Notes under the pieces: generated by a model
Database searches by the model: none
The model's input: the letters and a program-made list of their open reading frames with translations, nothing else
What the model was told of the DNA's origin: nothing
In this document: piece after piece, positions 51,301 to 54,456 of the stretch
How the letters are laid out: every line of letters begins with the position of its first letter
Position numbering within the stretch: position 1 is the stretch's first letter
Assembly: GCA_016721185.1 (NCBI GenBank)
Contig: JADKIP010000007.1
Coordinates: 1 to 54,456, forward strand
Origin: Candidatus Dechloromonas phosphorivorans
GTDB lineage: Bacteria > Pseudomonadota > Gammaproteobacteria > Burkholderiales > Rhodocyclaceae
Direction of reading: 5' to 3'
DNA: 54,456 bases
Position numbers and translations under genes: made by a program

Positions 51301-51587
51301 CCCAGATTGAAATTACCGGACTCACGCCGGCAGGCGACTACCGCCTGCGTCTCATTCAACGACGGCAGGAACAGGAAGTCGATTTCCTGCCTTTCCTCAT
51401 CTCCCGCCATCCGGCTATCCGGGCGTTTCTGGCGCCGGAACGCTTTGCCACTTACCGCCTGGAATATGGCGATCTGGTCTGGGGTGATTTCGAGCTTTGC
51501 TTTCCGATTGTCGATCTTTACGAAAACCATCTGCTCCCAACGATATCTCCCTCGCTGCATGAAAAAACTCGTCCTCGCCTCCAATAA
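51297..51587 (+). CDS. DUF2442 family protein
   Basis: A 96-residue protein with the DUF2442 core F-L-I-S-R-H-P-A-I-R-A-F-L, R-L-E-Y-G-D-L-V-W-G-D-F-E-L-C-F-P-I-V-D-L-Y. An upstream GGAGG gives a strong ribosome site for the ATG at 51297, which overlaps the DUF4160 stop. The last 20 residues overlap the rdgB start and may be poorly conserved. DUF2442 proteins are small and often sit next to DUF4160. A link to nucleic-acid binding has been suggested for the family, but no activity is established. Confidence 0.75.
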   Translation: MTQIEITGLTPAGDYRLRLIQRRQEQEVDFLPFLISRHPAIRAFLAPERFATYRLEYGDLVWGDFELCFPIVDLYENHLLPTISPSLHEKTRPRLQ

Positions 51588-52146
51588 CGCCAAGAAAATG
51601 AAAGAGCTGAACGCGCTGCTGGCGCCGCTCGGTTTCGAAGTCATTCCCCAAGGCCAGCTCGGCATTCCGGAAGCGGAAGAACCGCATTGCACTTTTGTTG
51701 AAAATGCGCTGGCCAAGGCCCGACACGCGGCGCAACTTTCCGGCTTGCCGGCGTTGGCCGACGATTCCGGGCTGTGCGTCGCAACACTCAGTGGCGCCCC
51801 CGGCGTTTATTCGGCGCGCTATGCCGGCGAGCCGAAATCGGATGCGCGCAACAATGCCAAACTGCTCGCCGATCTGGCTGGCCAGAACGACCGGCGCGCC
51901 CATTTTGCCTGTGTCCTGGTGCTGGTTCGGGCCGCCGACGACCCGCAACCGATTATTGCCGAAGGCGAATGGCACGGCGAAATTCTCACCACCCAGCGCG
52001 GCGCCGACGGCTTCGGCTACGACCCACTGTTCTATGTTCCGACCCACTGCCAGACCGCGGCCGAACTGGATGGTGCGATCAAGAACCAGCTATCGCATCG
52101 TGGCCAGGCCATGCAAAAGCTGATCGCCCGCTTGCCAGGACTGTAA
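51559..52146 (+). CDS. rdgB: XTP/dITP diphosphatase
   Basis: A 195-residue Ham1/RdgB enzyme that removes non-canonical purine nucleoside triphosphates (XTP, dITP, ITP) by releasing pyrophosphate. The ATG at 51559 gives the canonical start M-K-K-L-V-L-A-S-N-N-A-K-K-M-K-E-L, containing S-N-N-x-x-K. Other marks are F-V-E-N-A-L-A-K-A-R-H-A-A, A-D-D-S-G-L-C-V, G-V-Y-S-A-R-Y-A-G, G-F-G-Y-D-P-L-F, and L-S-H-R-G-Q-A. A longer in-frame reading from 51307 has no family support. It overlaps DUF2442 by 29 bases and is followed after 4 bases by hemW. Confidence 0.95.
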   Translation: MKKLVLASNNAKKMKELNALLAPLGFEVIPQGQLGIPEAEEPHCTFVENALAKARHAAQLSGLPALADDSGLCVATLSGAPGVYSARYAGEPKSDARNNAKLLADLAGQNDRRAHFACVLVLVRAADDPQPIIAEGEWHGEILTTQRGADGFGYDPLFYVPTHCQTAAELDGAIKNQLSHRGQAMQKLIARLPGL

Positions 52147-52150
52147 AACT

Positions 52151-53349
52151 GTGGCCCGGACCATCCCCATTTTTGCCGCAAAAACGGCGTCGACCGTCCC
52201 CCAAGGGGACTTCCTTCGGGGCGCAGCCAGACCACTCGAATTCCGCATTTCTCCACCGCTGGCGCTTTATGTCCATGCGCCGTGGTGCGTCCAGAAGTGC
52301 CCGTATTGCGACTTCAACTCGCATGAGGCCGATGGCGAGATTCCGGAAGCCGAATATGTCGCCGCGCTGATCGCCGATCTGCAATCCGCCCTGCCGCTGA
52401 TCTGGGGCCGGCCGGTGACCAGCGTTTTCGGCGGCGGCACCCCAGCCTGCTCTCGCCGGCCGCCATCGACGAGCTAATTGCCGCCTTCCGGGCCCTCGCC
52501 ATGCTCTCGCCGGAAGCTGAAATCACGCTGGAAGCCAACCCGGGCACGGTTGAAGCTGCCAAGTTCACCGGTTTCCGCAACGCCGGTGTTAACCGCTTGT
52601 CGCTCGGCATCCAAAGTTTCAATGACGAACATCTGCAAGCACTCGGCCGCATCCACGGTGCCGCCGAAGCCAAGCGCGCTGCCCAGTTGGCCGGCGAGCA
52701 TTTCGAGTCGTTCAATCTGGATCTGATGTACGGCCTGCCCGGCCAGACACATGCCCAAGCACTCAGCGATGTCGAGACGGCGCTCGGTTTTTCGCCGTCA
52801 CATCTTTCGTGCTACCAACTGACTTTGAGCCGAACACCGCTTCGCCGCCTTCCCGCCGGTGCTGCCGGAAAGCGATATTTGCGCCGATGGGGAGGCGATC
52901 GAAGCTCGGCTGGCGACTGCCGGTTACTTCCATTACGAAACTTCAGCCTTCCGCGCTGACCGGCAGCAATGCCGCCACAACCTGAATTACTGGCATTTTG
53001 GCGACTACCTCGGGATCGGCGCCGGCGCCATTCCAAACTGACGCTGCACGACCGTGCTGCGCCAGATGCGCTGGAAACACCCGAAGGCTTATGGACAACA
53101 TCCGCAGCGGCCAGCCGGTGCAGGACGAAACCCGGTCGAACTGGCCAGCCTGCCCTTCGAGTTCATGATGAATGCACTGCGTCTGGCCGATGGCTTCCCG
53201 CCAGCGCTGTTTGAGGCGAGGACGGCCCAGCCGCTGAGCAATATCCTGCCAAAATCCAGCCGCCGAAGCCGAAGGGTTGCTTGCATTGAGCGCCTGGCCC
53301 CAACCCAAAGGTCGGCGCTTTTGAACGTTCTGCTCGAACGTTTCCCTAG
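52151..53349 (+). pseudogene. hemW: HemW-like radical SAM haem chaperone, several frameshifts
   Basis: About 395 residues in at least four frames. From GTG 52151 the first frame shows the radical SAM Cys set C-V-Q-K-C-P-Y-C-D-F and V-F-G-G-G-T-P. A missing C at the CCCC run near 52443 breaks it. It resumes with L-S-P-A-A-I-D-E-L, E-A-N-P-G-T-V, R-L-S-L-G-I-Q-S-F-N, and Y-G-L-P-G-Q-T, and breaks again near 52830. It then reads N-Y-W-H-F-G-D-Y-L-G-I-G-A-G-A, with another lost C at 53030. R-Q-M-R-W-K-H-P-K-A-Y, E-L-A-S-L-P-F-E-F-M-M-N-A-L-R-L and F-L-N-V-L-L-E-R-F end it at TAG 53347. HemW delivers haem and was formerly called anaerobic coproporphyrinogen oxidase-like. The breaks resemble sequencing error. 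Confidence 0.8.
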
Positions 53350-53352
53350 CAA

Positions 53353-53376
53353 GCGCGGCCTGAGCCAGGGCCGCGC
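53353..53376. terminator. GC hairpin between converging hemW and DUF937 genes
   Basis: GCGCGGCC (53353-53360) and GGCCGCGC (53369-53376) form an 8-bp stem with an 8-base loop between the two stops. No U-run follows, so it may only help termination. Confidence 0.5.
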
Positions 53377-53385
53377 CATGCTGCA

Positions 53386-53790
53386 TCAGCTGAACAAACC
53401 ACCCCACGCAGATCCATGCCTTGCGCCAGCAAATCCCCGCCTTCCGGCAACTGACCGTTCGGCGTCATGCCATCGACCAGCGACGGCAGCATTTCGGCCA
53501 AGCTACCCGAGGCTTGCTCTTGGCTGACACCGGAGTTTGCGCGATATCCTGCAACGACGAACCGCCCAGCATCGCCTGAATCTGCTCGGCTGAAATTGGC
53601 AGATTCTGGCCATTGGATACCCAGGAACTGACGATTTCGCCCAAAACCACCTTGCTGAAAGGTGAATCAGACCTTCCAGACCGCCAATTTTCGGATCATT
53701 GACGAGCTGGCCTTGACTGCCTGAAGCAGGCCACCTGGCTACCCGCTTCACCACCGGCGAGTGCGCTGACCACTTGATCAAAAGACCCAT
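53386..53790 (-). pseudogene. DUF937/YidB-like protein, frameshifted
   Basis: Read from the ATG at 53790, M-G-L breaks at once in a TTTT run and resumes in another frame as D-Q-V-V-S-A-L-A-G-G-E-A-G-S-Q-V, then breaks near 53705. The middle frame gives N-D-P-K-I-G-G-L-E-G-L-I-H-L, and after another break G-E-I-V-S-S-W-V-S-N-G-Q-N-L-P-I-S-A-E-Q-I-Q-A-M-L-G-G-S-S-L-Q-D-I-A-Q. L-P-S-L-V-D-G-M-T-P-N-G-Q-L-P-E-G-G and a final G-L-F-S end at 53386. These are the hallmarks of DUF937 (YidB): a cytoplasmic protein of about 130-140 residues with unknown role. The frame breaks are likely sequence errors. Confidence 0.75.
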
Positions 53791-53914
53791 GCTGATTCTC
53801 CATTGGAACACTAATAAATATGAAATATCGGTATTCTGCAAGCGTCATCCCAGACTGCGGCATGACCAGGCAAACAAATTTTGCGAAAGAAACATTTGAG
53901 CGGCCAATCATACG

Positions 53915-54456
53915 TCAGGCAGCCAACGGCGATTGTGACATTTGCTCAGGCAAGGGTTCAAAACGCAGCCAAACAGCAAATCTCGTACCGCGTGCCGGTG
54001 CGCTATCGACGGTGATTTTTTCCACCATAACGTTCAACCAGTGACTGACTGACCCATAAACTAAGCCCGGTGCCCCGGGTTTCCCGGCGGTAAAGAACGG
54101 CTTGAACAAGCGTTCGCGGTCTTCGTCGCTGATCCCGGGGCCGGAGCCGGTGACGGCCAGACGCAGGCCAATCGGCATGTCGGCCTCTCCCAATCCTCCG
54201 CCGCCAGCGTCAGCACGCCGCCGTCGGGCATCGCCTGAATGGCATTGACCATCAGATTGATCAGCACCTGCTGCAATTCATTGCTGCGGTTGCGACAGCA
54301 TTTTGTTGCGCGTCGAGTCGAAGTGCTGCTCGATGGCGATATTGCCTTTCTTCAGCAAATGACCGACCAGCACCGGCTATCCTGGATCAGCGGCGCCGGG
54401 GCTACCGGTTTCCAGATAGCCGACGTAATCCTGCGGCCGAGCGAACTGCAGCAGCT
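53915..54456 (-). pseudogene. Sensor histidine kinase, C-terminal part (cut by the window end, frameshifted)
   Basis: The minus strand enters at the window edge with a dimerisation-domain end (L-L-Q-F-A-R-P-Q-D-Y). After a frame change it has L-Q-Q-V-L-I-N-L-M-V-N-A-I-Q-A-M-P-D-G-G (N box) and L-R-L-A-V-T-G-S-G-P-G-I-S-D-E-D-R-E-R-L-F-K-P-F-F-T (G1 and F boxes). A worn G2 region follows near 54070, then K-I-T-V-D-S-A-P-A-R-G-T-R-F, with the stop at 53915. This is the HATPase domain of a sensor kinase of the NtrB-like group. At least three frame changes occur in 540 bases, as in other broken genes near this end. Its sensor part is outside the window. Confidence 0.7.

Noticed and set aside
1..54456. 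CRISPR array or prophage
   Set aside because: No regularly spaced direct repeats, cas genes, or phage structural genes were seen.

Overview
The window looks like chromosome of a GC-rich betaproteobacterium, most likely Rhodocyclales (Dechloromonas/Azonexus-like). This rests on gene families and gene order (ntrBC-birA-coaX, glnA with a DUF4124 neighbour, yicC/rph/rdgB/hemW, a DcaP-like porin); no database search was possible.

Layout. 1-6.5 kb: the start of an ABC exporter gene, a frameshifted hybrid histidine kinase with a c-type haem sensor motif, and two tandem copies of one IS5-type insertion sequence that both sit in the same small membrane-protein gene, followed by a tRNA-Arg(CCG). 6.7-14 kb: an HDOD protein, an NlpC/P60 lipoprotein, succinate-semialdehyde dehydrogenase, a GRDP-like Cys/Gly-rich protein, and a convergent operon DUF350 - SPFH/SHOCT - DUF4178 - a coupled 48-residue protein that looks like an envelope-stress module. 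14-25 kb: nitrogen control, with ntrB-ntrC-birA-coaX on the minus strand, an RND efflux pair on the plus strand, then DUF4124 and glnA on the minus strand. glnA has a clear sigma-54 promoter and two NtrC sites; the distal site lies over the end of a zinc-type CDF transporter gene. 26-27.6 kb: a rhodanese and nadA.

27.7-42.4 kb: a complete cellulose locus in the order bcsB-Q-A-G-R-E-F-Z-C. bcsE, F, G, Q and R are the set that makes phosphoethanolamine-modified cellulose in enterics. A palindrome matching the CRP consensus half-sites exactly lies about 62 bp before a plausible sigma-70 start upstream of bcsB. The genes are tightly coupled, and the locus looks more AT-rich than its flanks by eye.

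42.4-54.5 kb: an endonuclease/exonuclease/phosphatase protein with clsB, gluQ (with an unusual low-complexity insert), a 2H phosphoesterase, a coiled-coil porin, yicC, a Ser/Thr kinase with a PP2C phosphatase, rph, a DUF4160-DUF2442 pair, rdgB, hemW, a DUF937 protein and the end of a histidine kinase.

Quality note: many broken frames cluster at the two ends (1-6 kb and 48.4-54.5 kb). Several are repaired by adding one base to a homopolymer run (in DUF4160, the Ser/Thr kinase, hemW and DUF937). Sequencing error is therefore as likely as real gene decay, and genes marked pseudogene here may be intact in the organism.
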